A stretch of DNA of 64,000 bases from Streptomyces dioscori (GCF_003024195.1 NZ_KZ679065.1:1-64000), one strand, 5' to 3'; counted from the first letter of the stretch, positions 41,287 to 49,533 are shown. Program-made: numbers and translations. The notes: a model not told the origin generated them from the sequence alone.

Positions 41287-41937
41287 TCAGGTGGCGACAG
41301 GGTCCCCCACGGCCCCACCCGTGGCCCTGCGGACGGCGTGCGCCACGCGCTCCGGGGCGTCGGCGAACTGCGCGGGGTCGGCGCCGTCGAGGAGGGCCGC
41401 GCCGATCTCCTCGTTGATGACCCGAAGGGCGGCGGAGGCCGCCGCCGCGTGCAGCCGTACGTCGAGGTCGGTGGCCGGCAGGCCCAGGCGTTTCGCGATG
41501 ATCGCGGTCATCTCGCGTTCCACCTGGTCGCAGGCCATCAACCAGGCGGTGCGCAGGGCCGGTTCCGTGTCGGCCAGCCGGATCATCCGCACCGCGAGCC
41601 CGTTGTCCGCCAGCTCGACGGCGCTGGCCTCGGTACGGAACCGGCGGGCCTCCGTGCTGAAGCGCTCTTCGAGCGAGAGATGGGCGGGCCAGTCGCGCAG
41701 CGTGCGCATCTCCCATTCGACGCCCTGGGTGACGATGGGTTCGGCGCAGCTCTCCTTGCTGCGGAAGTGGCGCCAGATGGTACGGGTGGACAGACCCACC
41801 GCCTCGGCGATCTGGTCACCGCTGGTGCGGTCGACTCCCTGCTCCCAGAAGAGGCGTGACGCCTCGCGGGAGATCTCCAGACGCAGCCGGTGGCGCCGCT
41901 GCTCGCTCATCCCGCCGCCGCGCTTGGCCGTCGCCAT
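41287..41937 (-). CDS. TetR-family regulator, copy 2
   Basis: 216 residues from ATG 41937, with GGAGG 8 nt upstream. The HTH has TSGDQIAEAVGLSTRTIWRH and FRSKESCAEPIV. The ligand domain shares AWLMACDQVEREMTAIIAKR and LGLPATDLDVRLHAAAASAA with copy 1. In several stretches the DNA is almost identical to copy 1 at an offset of about 764 bp, which points to a recent tandem duplication or gene conversion. Differences concentrate in the C-terminal third. Site 2 lies upstream. Confidence 0.88.
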   Translation of the reverse strand: MATAKRGGGMSEQRRHRLRLEISREASRLFWEQGVDRTSGDQIAEAVGLSTRTIWRHFRSKESCAEPIVTQGVEWEMRTLRDWPAHLSLEERFSTEARRFRTEASAVELADNGLAVRMIRLADTEPALRTAWLMACDQVEREMTAIIAKRLGLPATDLDVRLHAAAASAALRVINEEIGAALLDGADPAQFADAPERVAHAVRRATGGAVGDPVAT

Positions 41938-41974
41938 ACCGGTCACCTCCGCTCGCTCACCCCTGTCAGCACGT

Positions 41975-41999
41975 GAGTGACATGATGACATTAAGTGAC
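41975..41999. promoter_or_regulatory. Operator-like site 2 (TetR copy 2)
   Basis: Two AGTGAC half-sites flank TGATGACATT. On the minus strand it begins GTCACTTAATG, identical to one arm of site 3. It lies 38-62 bp before the TetR copy 2 start. Confidence 0.5.
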
Positions 42000-42241
42000 G
42001 CTCGGATGCGAACGGGGCGGCCTAGGTGCGGCCACCCGGCGCACACTCACGCTCAGGCTTCGCGCGTATCGTCGTCCGGTTCGGCGCAGGCTTTGCGCGA
42101 CCGTCGTCCGGCTCGGCGAACGCCCCGGCCGGTACGGCTGCCATGTCTCCGACCGGACCCCGCGACGGTGACCGCGCCGGAGGACCGTCATCGCCTCCGG
42201 CCTCCGGCCTCCGTCGCGCTCGCGGGGTGGCACGGAAAGGG

Positions 42242-42934
42242 TCAGGCGTGATCCGCGGGGAGCAGGCCGACGGTCTTCAGGTGTTTGTCCGAGCGGCGGC
42301 CGGCCCAGGCGACGACCAGGAGGGCCAGGGCGAGCAGGGGGAAGCCCATGACGATCTTGGCGGCGCCCAGCGAACCGACCTGGTCGGTCGCGTAGAAGTA
42401 CTGCTGGACGGCGAACCGGGCACCGAAGACGGCGGCCAGTACCAGGGTGGCCACGCCGTGGTAACGCCGCGAGCGCTTGTCCGCGCGCCAGGCGCCGCCC
42501 TTGCCGGTGGCCGTGCTCCAGAGCACGCCGGCCAGCGGCCACCGCGCCAGGACGGAGGCGAGGAACAGGACGGCGCCGGCCAGGCTCGCCCAGATGCCGA
42601 TGAGGAAGTAGTCCTTGGCCGACCCGGTGAACCAGACGACCCCGGCGGCGACCGCGACGCCGAACACGCCGCCGATCGCGGGCTGCAGCGATTCCCCGCG
42701 TACCAGGCGCACCACGGCGATGGCCAACGCGACGGCGAAGGCGGCGACGATCGACGTCGTCAGGCTGCTGACGTTGTGGGCGACGACGAATGCCAGCGCG
42801 GGCAGTGCCGAGTAGACGATTCCCTTGGTGCCGCCCGCCTGGTCGAGGACCGACGGTCGCTGCTCGGGGGGTGCCTGCGTCGTCTGTGCCGTCCGTGTGC
42901 CGGACTCTGTCTCCAGGAAGCTCTTGGCCTTCAT
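42242..42934 (-). CDS. DUF3159 membrane protein
   Basis: 230 residues from ATG 42934, with GGGAG about 11 nt upstream. A cytosolic N-terminus of about 35 residues precedes five to six hydrophobic segments: IVYSALPALAFVVAHNV, IVAAFAVALAIAVVRLV, AIGGVFGVAVAAGVVWF, WASLAGAVLFLASVLA and a C-terminal pair. It fits the DUF3159 family, which has no known function. It is divergent from the S9 peptidase and preceded by operator-like site 3, so probably under the same control. Confidence 0.75.
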   Translation of the reverse strand: MKAKSFLETESGTRTAQTTQAPPEQRPSVLDQAGGTKGIVYSALPALAFVVAHNVSSLTTSIVAAFAVALAIAVVRLVRGESLQPAIGGVFGVAVAAGVVWFTGSAKDYFLIGIWASLAGAVLFLASVLARWPLAGVLWSTATGKGGAWRADKRSRRYHGVATLVLAAVFGARFAVQQYFYATDQVGSLGAAKIVMGFPLLALALLVVAWAGRRSDKHLKTVGLLPADHA

Positions 42935-42983
42935 GGTGGTCAGTTCTCCCGACTGCGTCTGGGGCAAGACACACCAGCGGTGC

Positions 42984-43014
42984 GTCACTTAATGCCAGTG
43001 TGGCAGTAAGTGAC
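42984..43014. promoter_or_regulatory. Operator-like site 3 (31-bp inverted repeat)
   Basis: Left arm GTCACTTAATGCCA (42984-42997), spacer GTG, right arm TGGCAGTAAGTGAC (43001-43014). The arms match at 13 of 14 positions. It is the longest palindrome of the set and lies 50-80 bp before the DUF3159 start. Confidence 0.7.
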
Positions 43015-43125
43015 AGATCTGGCTACCCCCACTCGTCGGACTCGTCGGAGTGGGTCGTGTGGCGGCCGTGTTCGGCCGCTTGCCCCGTGGTGACAACCCC
43101 ACTCCCCGAGGTGTGCTTGCGGTGG

Positions 43126-43142
43126 GTGTCATTAAGTGACAC
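43126..43142. promoter_or_regulatory. Operator-like site 4 (S9 peptidase)
   Basis: GTGTCATTAAGTGACAC: 6-bp arms GTGTCA/TGACAC with a TTAAG centre, 58-74 bp before the S9 gene start. Confidence 0.7.
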
Positions 43143-43152
43143 AGTCTGGGAA

Positions 43153-43167
43153 TGTCACTAAGTGACA
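43153..43167. promoter_or_regulatory. Operator-like site 5 (S9 peptidase)
   Basis: TGTCACTAAGTGACA: perfect 6-bp arms TGTCAC/GTGACA around TAA, with its centre 26 bp from that of site 4, on nearly the same face of the helix (about 2.5 turns). Confidence 0.7.
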
Positions 43168-43199
43168 GAAGCGACAGGAGCGAACAAGGAGGGACCGAT

Positions 43200-45089
43200 A
43201 TGGCACAGCGCGACACCCTCTCCGTCGAGGAGTTCTTCGGACCGCCGCCGCGCGCGAAGACCACGCTCTCGCCGGACGGCACGAAGCTGGCGTACCTGGC
43301 GCCGTGGAAGAACCGTATGAACGTGTGGATCGAGAGCGTCGACACCCCGGGCGACGCGCGATGCGTGACCACCGAGGACCGCGGGGTGGTGAGCTACCAC
43401 TGGACTCGTGACCCGCGCTGGCTGCTCTACACCCGGGACCAGGGCGGCGACGAGAACCTGCACCTCCACCGCGTCGACCTGACGGACCCGGACGCCGCCG
43501 CGGTGGACCTCACGCCCTACCCCGGCGTACGCACCGTCGGCCTCGACCTTCCCGAAGGGCGGCCCGGCAAGGTCGTCACCCAGCTGAACCTGCGCGACCA
43601 CGCCCGCTTCGACCTGGTCGAACTGGACATCGCCACCGGTGACCTCACGACCCTCGCCGAGAACCCCGGCAGCGGGGTCGAAGGCTGGCTGTACGGCGAG
43701 CACGGCCTGTTCACGGTGGCGACAACCCCTGAGGGCGACGTCGAACTGTCCCGCTGGGACGCGGTCACGGGTACCACGGCCCGGGTGGCGAGCTTCGACG
43801 GCGCTGACTTCCCCCTGGGGATCTACCCCATGGAGGTCACACCGGACGGCACCGGGGTGTGGCTGGGCTCGTACCGTGACAGCGACCGTCTCCGCCTGGT
43901 CCGCCTCGACCCCGCCACCGGCGAGGAGCACGAGGTCGACTCCCATCCGAGCCACGACCTGGACACCCGGGCGCGGGTCTTTCCCGCACTGCCCTCCCCG
44001 CTGATCCGCAGCCGCCGCACAGGCGAACTGCTCGGGGTCCGCTACCTGGGGGAGCGCCAGGTCGTCCACGCCCTGGACCCGCACTTCGCCGCCGTGCTCA
44101 AGAACCTGGAGGAACTGTCCGACGGCGACCTCGCCGCGCTCTCCTCGGACGAGAGCGGCCGGCGGTGGGTGGCCTCCTTCACCCACGACCGCGACCCCGG
44201 GGTCACCTTCCTGTACGACCACGACACCGGCGGGAGCCGCCTCCTCCACCGGGCGAAGCCGCACCTCGACCCCGCGGCACTGGCGCCGATGCGAACGGTG
44301 TCGACCACCTCCCGCGACGGCCTGACCCTGCCCATGCACCTGACCCTGCCGGTCGGCGTCGAACCGTCAGGACTGCCCCTGGTCCTGTTCGTCCACGGCG
44401 GTCCGTGGAGCCGCGACAGCTGGGGCTACCACCCCGCCGCACAGCTCTTCGCCAACCGCGGGTGCGCGGTGCTGCAGGTCGACTTCCGGGGTTCCACCGG
44501 CTACGGCAAGGCCCATACCAGGGCCGGTATCGGGGAGTTCGCCGGGAAGATGCACGACGACCTCGTGGACGGCGTGCGGTGGGCGGTCGACCAGGGGTAC
44601 GCCGACCCGGAGCGCGTCGCCGTCATGGGCGGCTCCTACGGCGGTTACGCGGCACTGGTCGGCATCACGTTCACCCCGGACGTCTTCGCCGCCGCCATCG
44701 ACGTCGTCGGAATCTCCGACCTGGCCAACTTCATGCGCAACCAGCCCGACTTCGTCAAACCGATGCTCGCCCCCAACTGGTTCACCTACGTCGGCGACCC
44801 GGCCGACCCGGAGCAGGAGGCCGACATGCTGGCCCGCTCCCCGATCAGCCGCGTCGACCGTATCCGCACGCCGCTGATGGTGGTGCACGGCGCCAACGAC
44901 GCACGGGTCGTCCTGGCCGAGTCCGACCGGCTCGTCGAAGCCCTGCGTGCGCGCGACGTCCCCGTCGAGTACATCGTCATGGAGGACGAGGGCCACGCCA
45001 TCGAGAACCCGGAGAACGTGATCGCCCTCTACACCGCGGCGGAACGCTTCCTGGCCGAGCATCTTCACTTCGAGACGCAGCAGGCCTGA
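43200..45089 (+). CDS. S9 family (prolyl-oligopeptidase-like) peptidase
   Basis: 629 residues from ATG 43200 with AAGGAGGGA upstream. An N-terminal beta-propeller-like region (about 1-370; repeats such as SYHWTRDPRWLLYTRD) is followed by an alpha/beta-hydrolase domain. Catalytic residues are visible: S479 in MGGSYGGYAA, D567 in HGANDARVV, H599 in DEGHAIENP. The oxyanion motif is LFVHGGPWSRD. No signal peptide, so it is likely a cytosolic acyl-aminoacyl or oligopeptidase. Two operator-like sites lie in its promoter region. The GPP34 gene follows after 83 nt. Confidence 0.92.
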   Translation: MAQRDTLSVEEFFGPPPRAKTTLSPDGTKLAYLAPWKNRMNVWIESVDTPGDARCVTTEDRGVVSYHWTRDPRWLLYTRDQGGDENLHLHRVDLTDPDAAAVDLTPYPGVRTVGLDLPEGRPGKVVTQLNLRDHARFDLVELDIATGDLTTLAENPGSGVEGWLYGEHGLFTVATTPEGDVELSRWDAVTGTTARVASFDGADFPLGIYPMEVTPDGTGVWLGSYRDSDRLRLVRLDPATGEEHEVDSHPSHDLDTRARVFPALPSPLIRSRRTGELLGVRYLGERQVVHALDPHFAAVLKNLEELSDGDLAALSSDESGRRWVASFTHDRDPGVTFLYDHDTGGSRLLHRAKPHLDPAALAPMRTVSTTSRDGLTLPMHLTLPVGVEPSGLPLVLFVHGGPWSRDSWGYHPAAQLFANRGCAVLQVDFRGSTGYGKAHTRAGIGEFAGKMHDDLVDGVRWAVDQGYADPERVAVMGGSYGGYAALVGITFTPDVFAAAIDVVGISDLANFMRNQPDFVKPMLAPNWFTYVGDPADPEQEADMLARSPISRVDRIRTPLMVVHGANDARVVLAESDRLVEALRARDVPVEYIVMEDEGHAIENPENVIALYTAAERFLAEHLHFETQQA

Positions 45090-45150
45090 CGCCGTCCGGC
45101 ACGCGGCCTGAAGCCGTCCGGCACACGGCCCGACGCCATCCGGCCGTACG
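45085..45150 (+). repeat. 22-bp tandem repeat, three copies
   Basis: Units begin CCTGACGCCGTCCGGC (45085), CCTGAAGCCGTCCGGC (45107) and CCCGACGCCATCCGGC (45129), each 22 bp. The first includes the TGA stop of the S9 gene. It lies in the S9–GPP34 gap. Confidence 0.8.
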
Positions 45151-45172
45151 ACGCACACCCCTGGAGACAACC

Positions 45173-45826
45173 ATGGTCCAGACACTGCCCCAGCGGCTCT
45201 ACCTCCTCTGCTACACCGTGGACAAGGGCAAGTTCCAGCTCGACAACCTGCAGGGCCGCGGCCAGTTGCTGCGGGCCGGCGCACTGACCGAACTGGCCCG
45301 CGACGGGCTGCTCGACGCCACCGGGGGAAAGGTGATCCGGAAGCCCGGGAGGGAACCGGACGACCCCTTCGCCGCCACGGTGTGGCACGACCTGCCCGAC
45401 AACAAGCCCAAGAGCTGGCTCCAGTTCGTCCACAACAAGGCCCACACCGCCGAGAAGCCGGTACGCGACCAGCTCGTCGCCGTCGGAGAGATCACCGTCA
45501 CCCGCGGCAGGAAACTGGGACTCATCCCGGCCGACCTCGTCACCGTCCCCGACCCGGAGCGGGTGCGCGTTCTCCGGGAACGAGTGCGCGACACCGTCCT
45601 CGGCGGCGCCGACCCCGCGTCGATCCCGCTGGAGGACCTGGCCGCGGCCGTGTTCACGGTGGAACTGGAGACCAGCTCCGTGTGGAGCGGCGCGGACCGC
45701 AAGACCTACAAGGAGCCGCTCAAGGCGCTCGCCGCCCGGTACGACGGCATCGTCCCGGGTCTGCGCAAGGCGCTGCGCGACTCGTACCTGTCGAGCCGGG
45801 CCGTCGGCGGGGGCTGGAGCGCCTGA
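45173..45826 (+). CDS. GPP34 family protein (GOLPH3-like)
   Basis: 217 residues from ATG 45173 (CTGGAG upstream). The N-terminus TLPQRLYLLCYTVDKGKFQL, the LRAGALTELARDGLLDATGG segment, VRDQLVAVGEITVTRGRKLG and the C-terminal YDGIVPGLRKALRDSYLSSR fit the GPP34 (GOLPH3/Vps74) domain. Eukaryotic members bind phosphatidylinositol-4-phosphate on Golgi membranes. Actinobacterial members have no established role. It is probably co-transcribed with the S9 gene and thus under the TetR-type operators. Confidence 0.85.
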   Translation: MVQTLPQRLYLLCYTVDKGKFQLDNLQGRGQLLRAGALTELARDGLLDATGGKVIRKPGREPDDPFAATVWHDLPDNKPKSWLQFVHNKAHTAEKPVRDQLVAVGEITVTRGRKLGLIPADLVTVPDPERVRVLRERVRDTVLGGADPASIPLEDLAAAVFTVELETSSVWSGADRKTYKEPLKALAARYDGIVPGLRKALRDSYLSSRAVGGGWSA

Positions 45827-45864
45827 CCGGGCATCGGCCCGGCGCCGGTGCGGCCGCCGGGCCG

Positions 45865-45870
45865 TAAGGT
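45865..45870 (+). promoter_or_regulatory. -10 box of a probable leaderless acpS promoter
   Basis: TAAGGT, then GCCCGG, then ATG 45877. No ribosome binding site. Confidence 0.55.
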
Positions 45871-45876
45871 GCCCGG

Positions 45877-46248
45877 ATGAGCATCATCGGGGTCGGTATC
45901 GATGTGGCCGAGATCGAGCGGTTCGCCACGTCGCTGGAGCGGACGCCGGGGATGGCCGAGCGGCTGTTCCTGGAGAGCGAGTTGCTGCTGGGCAGCGGGG
46001 AACGGCGGGGGGTCGCCTCGCTGGCCGCCCGCTTCGCCGCGAAGGAGGCGCTGGCCAAGGCGTTGGGGGCGCCCGGGGGGCTGCGGTGGACCGATGCCGA
46101 GGTGTACGTCGAGGAGAGTGGGCAGCCTCGGCTTCGGGTCACGGGGACCGTTGCCGCGCGGGCGGCGGTGTTGGGGGTGCGGTCGTGGCACGTATCGCTC
46201 AGCCATGACGCGGGGGTGGCGTCCGCGGTGGTGATCGCGGAGGGGTAG
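45877..46248 (+). CDS. acpS: Holo-[acyl-carrier-protein] synthase
   Basis: 123 residues, the usual length. It transfers phosphopantetheine from CoA to acyl carrier proteins. D9 of GVGIDVAEIERF and E57 of ARFAAKEALAKAL are the magnesium ligands. SWHVSLSHDAGVASAVVIAE is the conserved C-terminus. Its place before nnr and alr is standard for streptomycetes. Confidence 0.98.
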   Translation: MSIIGVGIDVAEIERFATSLERTPGMAERLFLESELLLGSGERRGVASLAARFAAKEALAKALGAPGGLRWTDAEVYVEESGQPRLRVTGTVAARAAVLGVRSWHVSLSHDAGVASAVVIAEG

Positions 46249-46296
46249 CCGCTCCGCGGGGGGTGGGGTCGTCGGGTGGGGGTGCGGGTGCGGGTG

Positions 46297-46495
46297 CGTC
46301 GTGGCTGGTCGCGCAGTTCCCCGCGCCCCTAAAAGCGACAGGATTGCGCCGTTCCTCGCGCCCCTTGAGGGTGAAAGCGACAAGATTGCGCCGTTCCCCG
46401 CGCCCCTTGAGGGCGAAAGACACAGGATTGCGCCGCTCCCCGCGCCCCTTGAGGGCGAAAGACGCAAGATTGCGCCGTTCCCCGCGCCCCTGAAA
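46297..46495 (+). repeat. GTTCCCCGCGCCCCT repeat locus f (5 units)
   Basis: One GTGGCTGGTCGCGCAGTTCC unit, then four GATTGCGCCGTTCC-type units at about 39-41 bp spacing, separated by GAGGGYGAAAGRCRCA-like linkers. Variant cores CCTCGCG and GCTCCCCGCG occur. It lies in the acpS–46510 convergent gap. Confidence 0.9.
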
Positions 46496-46509
46496 GCGTG
46501 TGCCGCTGT

Positions 46510-46830
46510 CTACATGCCGCTCAGGGCCACCATCAGGGCTGCGACTGAGAGCAGGGTGCTGAGGGCGTAGGCGGCGCCGGCTGTCAGCATGGCTTGGGGG
46601 GCCGGTAGGCGGGTGCGGGCTATCAGGTAGATCACCAGGCCCACCGTGAAGCCCAGTAACGCGTGGAAGAGCGTCAGCAGCCAGCCGGTGCCCACTGCCA
46701 CGGCGGCGCAGGCCGTGGCCAGCAGCGCTCCTGACGGGGTGAGGTCGAGCCGGGCGATCCGGTAGGTCACGGCAGCGGCGATCGCCACCACGACCGTGGT
46801 GGCGACGGCAATCGCCAGGGCATCGCTCAT
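46510..46830 (-). CDS. Small membrane protein, hypothetical
   Basis: 106 residues with GGAAGG upstream of the ATG. Four hydrophobic segments: ALAIAVATTVVVAIAAAVTY, GALLATACAAVAVGTGWLLT, LGFTVGLVIYLIA and a C-terminal AYALSTLLSVAALMVAL. No family recognised. It is divergent from nnr. Confidence 0.75.
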   Translation of the reverse strand: MSDALAIAVATTVVVAIAAAVTYRIARLDLTPSGALLATACAAVAVGTGWLLTLFHALLGFTVGLVIYLIARTRLPAPQAMLTAGAAYALSTLLSVAALMVALSGM

Positions 46831-46908
46831 GGCGGACCTTCCGATCGGCAGACTCGCGGATTCACCGGATTAGATGAGTTGCAGAGGCGCGCGGTTGCGT
46901 CACCGCCC

Positions 46909-46938
46909 AGGGGCGCGGGGAACTGCGCGAGCAGCCCT
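46909..46938 (-). repeat. GTTCCCCGCGCCCCT repeat locus g, in a divergent gap
   Basis: A single unit in reverse orientation (AGGGGCGCGGGGAACTGCGC, then GAGCAGCC) between the divergent membrane-protein and nnr genes. All other loci lie downstream of genes, so this placement is exceptional. Confidence 0.8.
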
Positions 46939-46984
46939 CACCGGCCCGCAGCCGAAGGGCGCGATGTGAGGGAGACTCGAACTC

Positions 46985-48421
46985 ATGCGTACTGCTTACA
47001 GCGTGGAGACCGTGCGGGCCGCCGAGCAGGAGCTGATGGCGCGGCTGCCGGACGGGGCACTCATGCAGCGGGCCGTGGCCGGGCTCACCGCCGCCTGCGC
47101 CGAGTTGCTGGGGCGGGTCTACGGCCGGCGCGTTGTGCTGCTCGTCGGCAGCGGTGACAACGGCGGCGATGCCCTCTACGCCGGTGCCCGGCTCGCGAAG
47201 CGGGGCGCCGGTGTCGTCGCCGCCCTGCTCGCCCCCGACCGCGCCCACCCCGGCGGCCTCGCCGCCCTGCGACGCGCCGGCGGGAGCGTGGTCAACGGGG
47301 CGGAGGCCGCAGAGGAGCCGCTCCGGCGCGCCGATCTCGTCCTGGACGGCATCGTCGGGATCGGCGGCAAGGGCGGACTCCGCCCCGACGCCGCCGAACT
47401 CCTCGACGTGCTGGGCGAGATCCGCGCCGCCGTCGTCGCCGTCGACCTGCCCAGCGGCGTCGAGGCCGACACCGGCGAGGTCCGCGGAGCCGCCGTACGC
47501 GCCGATCTGACCGTCACCTTCGGGACCCACAAGCCGGGGCTGCTCGTGGACCCGGCAAGGGAGTACGCCGGTTCCGTACGGCTCGTCGACATCGGGCTCG
47601 CGCTCCCCGGCGAGGCCGAACTGCAGGCGCTCCAGCACGCCGACGTCGCCGCCCTGCTCCCCGTCCCCGGTGCCGAGAGCGACAAGTACCGGCGAGGCGT
47701 CGTGGGGATCGCCGCCGGGTCCTCCCGTTATCCGGGCGCGGCCGTGCTCGCCGTCTCCGGCGCCCTGCGCGGCGGCGCCGGCGCCGTCCGGTACGTCGGA
47801 CCCGCGGGCGACGCCGTCATCGCACGCTTCCCCGAGACGCTCGTGTCCACCGGTTCGCCGGAACAGGCCGGGCGCGTCCAGGCATGGGTCGTCGGCCCCG
47901 GCGCCGGTGACGACGGCGACGTCGTGGCGGCCGTACTCAAGGCGGATGTGCCTGTACTGATCGACGCCGACGGGCTGCGGCTCGCCGACCGCGACGCCGT
48001 ACGGGCCCGGCGGGCACCCACCCTGCTCACCCCGCACGCCGGAGAGGCCGCCGCCCTGCTCGGTGTCCCGCGCGAGGAGGTCGAGAGCGCGCGGCTGGCA
48101 TCCGTACGAGAACTTGCCGAGCGGTACGGGGCCACCGTGCTGCTGAAGGGGTCCACGACCCTCGTCGCCTCGCCCGGCGGCGGGCCCGTGCGGGTGAACT
48201 CCACCGGCACCGGGTGGCTCGCCACCGCCGGCAGCGGTGACGTGCTGTCCGGGCTGACCGGGTCCCTGCTCGCCGCTGGGCTCGACGCGCGGGACGCGGG
48301 CAGCGTGGGCGCGTACCTCCACGGACTGGCCGGGCGGCTGGCCGCGGACGGCGCGCCCGTTGGGGCGCACGACGTGGCCGAGGCGGTGCGCGAGGCCTGG
48401 CGGGACGTCACGACGGGATGA
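46985..48421 (+). CDS. nnr: Bifunctional NAD(P)H-hydrate epimerase / ADP-dependent dehydratase
   Basis: 478 residues, GGGAG before the ATG. The N-terminal YjeF_N epimerase part (1-about 215) has VLLVGSGDNGGDALYAGARL and VAVDLPSGVEADTGEV. The C-terminal dehydratase has GIAAGSSRYPGAAVLAVSGA, LTPHAGEAAALLG and TGWLATAGSGDVLSGLTGSL. It repairs hydrated NAD(P)H. It is placed between acpS and alr as usual. Confidence 0.97.
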   Translation: MRTAYSVETVRAAEQELMARLPDGALMQRAVAGLTAACAELLGRVYGRRVVLLVGSGDNGGDALYAGARLAKRGAGVVAALLAPDRAHPGGLAALRRAGGSVVNGAEAAEEPLRRADLVLDGIVGIGGKGGLRPDAAELLDVLGEIRAAVVAVDLPSGVEADTGEVRGAAVRADLTVTFGTHKPGLLVDPAREYAGSVRLVDIGLALPGEAELQALQHADVAALLPVPGAESDKYRRGVVGIAAGSSRYPGAAVLAVSGALRGGAGAVRYVGPAGDAVIARFPETLVSTGSPEQAGRVQAWVVGPGAGDDGDVVAAVLKADVPVLIDADGLRLADRDAVRARRAPTLLTPHAGEAAALLGVPREEVESARLASVRELAERYGATVLLKGSTTLVASPGGGPVRVNSTGTGWLATAGSGDVLSGLTGSLLAAGLDARDAGSVGAYLHGLAGRLAADGAPVGAHDVAEAVREAWRDVTTG

Positions 48422-48465
48422 CGTCACGACGGCATGGCGTCACGACGCCGTGATGCCGTGACGCC

Positions 48466-48496
48466 GTGAGCTGAGCTGAGCTGAGCTGAGCTGAGC
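48466..48496. repeat. CTGAG pentanucleotide microsatellite
   Basis: Five perfect CTGAG copies (48471-48495) preceded by GTGAG. The adjacent 48422-48465 has degenerate CGTCACGACG repeats. It lies between nnr and the L,D-transpeptidase gene; a candidate for slippage. Confidence 0.85.
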
Positions 48497-48582
48497 GGGG
48501 CGTACGCGGGCGTGCGCCACAACGGGCGACCCTGCCGCGCGGCTGACCGGGCCCCGGCACCCTCCCGGGTTTCGCTGAGCAC

Positions 48583-49533
48583 ATGGCCCGTATCCGCAGG
48601 AGAACCGCCGCCGCGCCGACCACCGCCCTCGTCGCCCTCGCCACGCTCTTCGCCGTGCTGTCCGGGCCGGGGGCTGCCGCTGCCCCTACAGCCCCGCCCC
48701 CGCCCGCGCCCGGTGCTCCCGGCGTGCCCCGCGCACCCGCACCGCAGAACGAACTCGTGCCCGGCGTGCACCCGGGCCCGTACCAGCCCTGGCAGCTGGA
48801 CACCCCCGACCAGGTGCTCGCCCCGCAGGTCTACACCCCCTCCGCCGCGGAGGACGCCGTCGAGCCGCCGAGCCCCGCCGAGGGGAGCGACGCGCTGATC
48901 GAGTACGTACCGCTGAGCGAAGCCGTCGCACGGGAGGCCGGGGTGACGGCGTGCAGCCGGCAGGCCGGCCCCCACCAGCGGCAGGTCGAACGGTGGCTGC
49001 GGCTCAAGGTGGACGGCAAGCAGTCGGCGGCGGACTGCCGGGCCGTCCGGGCCTTCCAGAGCAAGCAGGGCATCCGGCCCGACATCGGTTTCGCCGGGCC
49101 CGTGACCTGGGGCCGGATGCGGCTGCTGTCCGCCGCGAAGGCGCCGAACGCGGCCGGGAGATGCCCCGTACGGGCCGGTCGCGTCGCCTGTGTCGACCTC
49201 CGCCGGCAACTGGTCTGGGTGCAGAAGGGGAAGCGGGTGGTGTTCGGGCCCGTACCGGTCCGCAGCGGCAAGGCCGGGTACCGGACCAGGACCGGCTGGT
49301 TCAAGGTCTACTGGAAGCACAAGAACCACTGGTCGACGCTGTACAACACCCCCATGCCGTACAGCCAGTTCTTCAGCGGCGGCCAGGCCTTCCACGCCAT
49401 CTACGGCAGCGTCTACAGCCCGCCCGGGTCACGCGGCTGCGTCAACATGCGGCTCGCCGACGCCCGCACCCTGTGGAGCAGGCTGTACACGGGCGACCGC
49501 GTGTACGTGTGGGGGCGCAAGCCAGGTACCTGA
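48583..49533 (+). CDS. L,D-transpeptidase family protein, secreted
   Basis: 316 residues. A signal peptide (RRRTAAAPTTALVALATLFA, cut near AAAA-AP at about 34) is followed by a Pro-rich stretch, a peptidoglycan-binding-like region (about 123-185, with VERWLRLKVDGKQSAADCRA) and a YkuD domain. Catalytic H271 and C286 lie in HAIYGSVYSPPGSRGCVNM. Such enzymes make 3-3 cross-links or attach proteins to peptidoglycan. No strong ribosome binding site precedes the ATG. Confidence 0.88.
   Translation: MARIRRRTAAAPTTALVALATLFAVLSGPGAAAAPTAPPPPAPGAPGVPRAPAPQNELVPGVHPGPYQPWQLDTPDQVLAPQVYTPSAAEDAVEPPSPAEGSDALIEYVPLSEAVAREAGVTACSRQAGPHQRQVERWLRLKVDGKQSAADCRAVRAFQSKQGIRPDIGFAGPVTWGRMRLLSAAKAPNAAGRCPVRAGRVACVDLRRQLVWVQKGKRVVFGPVPVRSGKAGYRTRTGWFKVYWKHKNHWSTLYNTPMPYSQFFSGGQAFHAIYGSVYSPPGSRGCVNMRLADARTLWSRLYTGDRVYVWGRKPGT

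Noticed and set aside
42000..42241. Possible gene remnant between TetR copy 2 and DUF3159
   Set aside because: Only frame shadows with Arg/Pro-rich content are seen; no start with a ribosome binding site and no similarity to neighbours.
46297..46495. Regular repeats at 46.3 kb as a CRISPR array
   Set aside because: The spacing segments are short (about 15 bp) and similar to each other, the repeat is GC-rich and occurs at eight other loci, and no cas gene is near.
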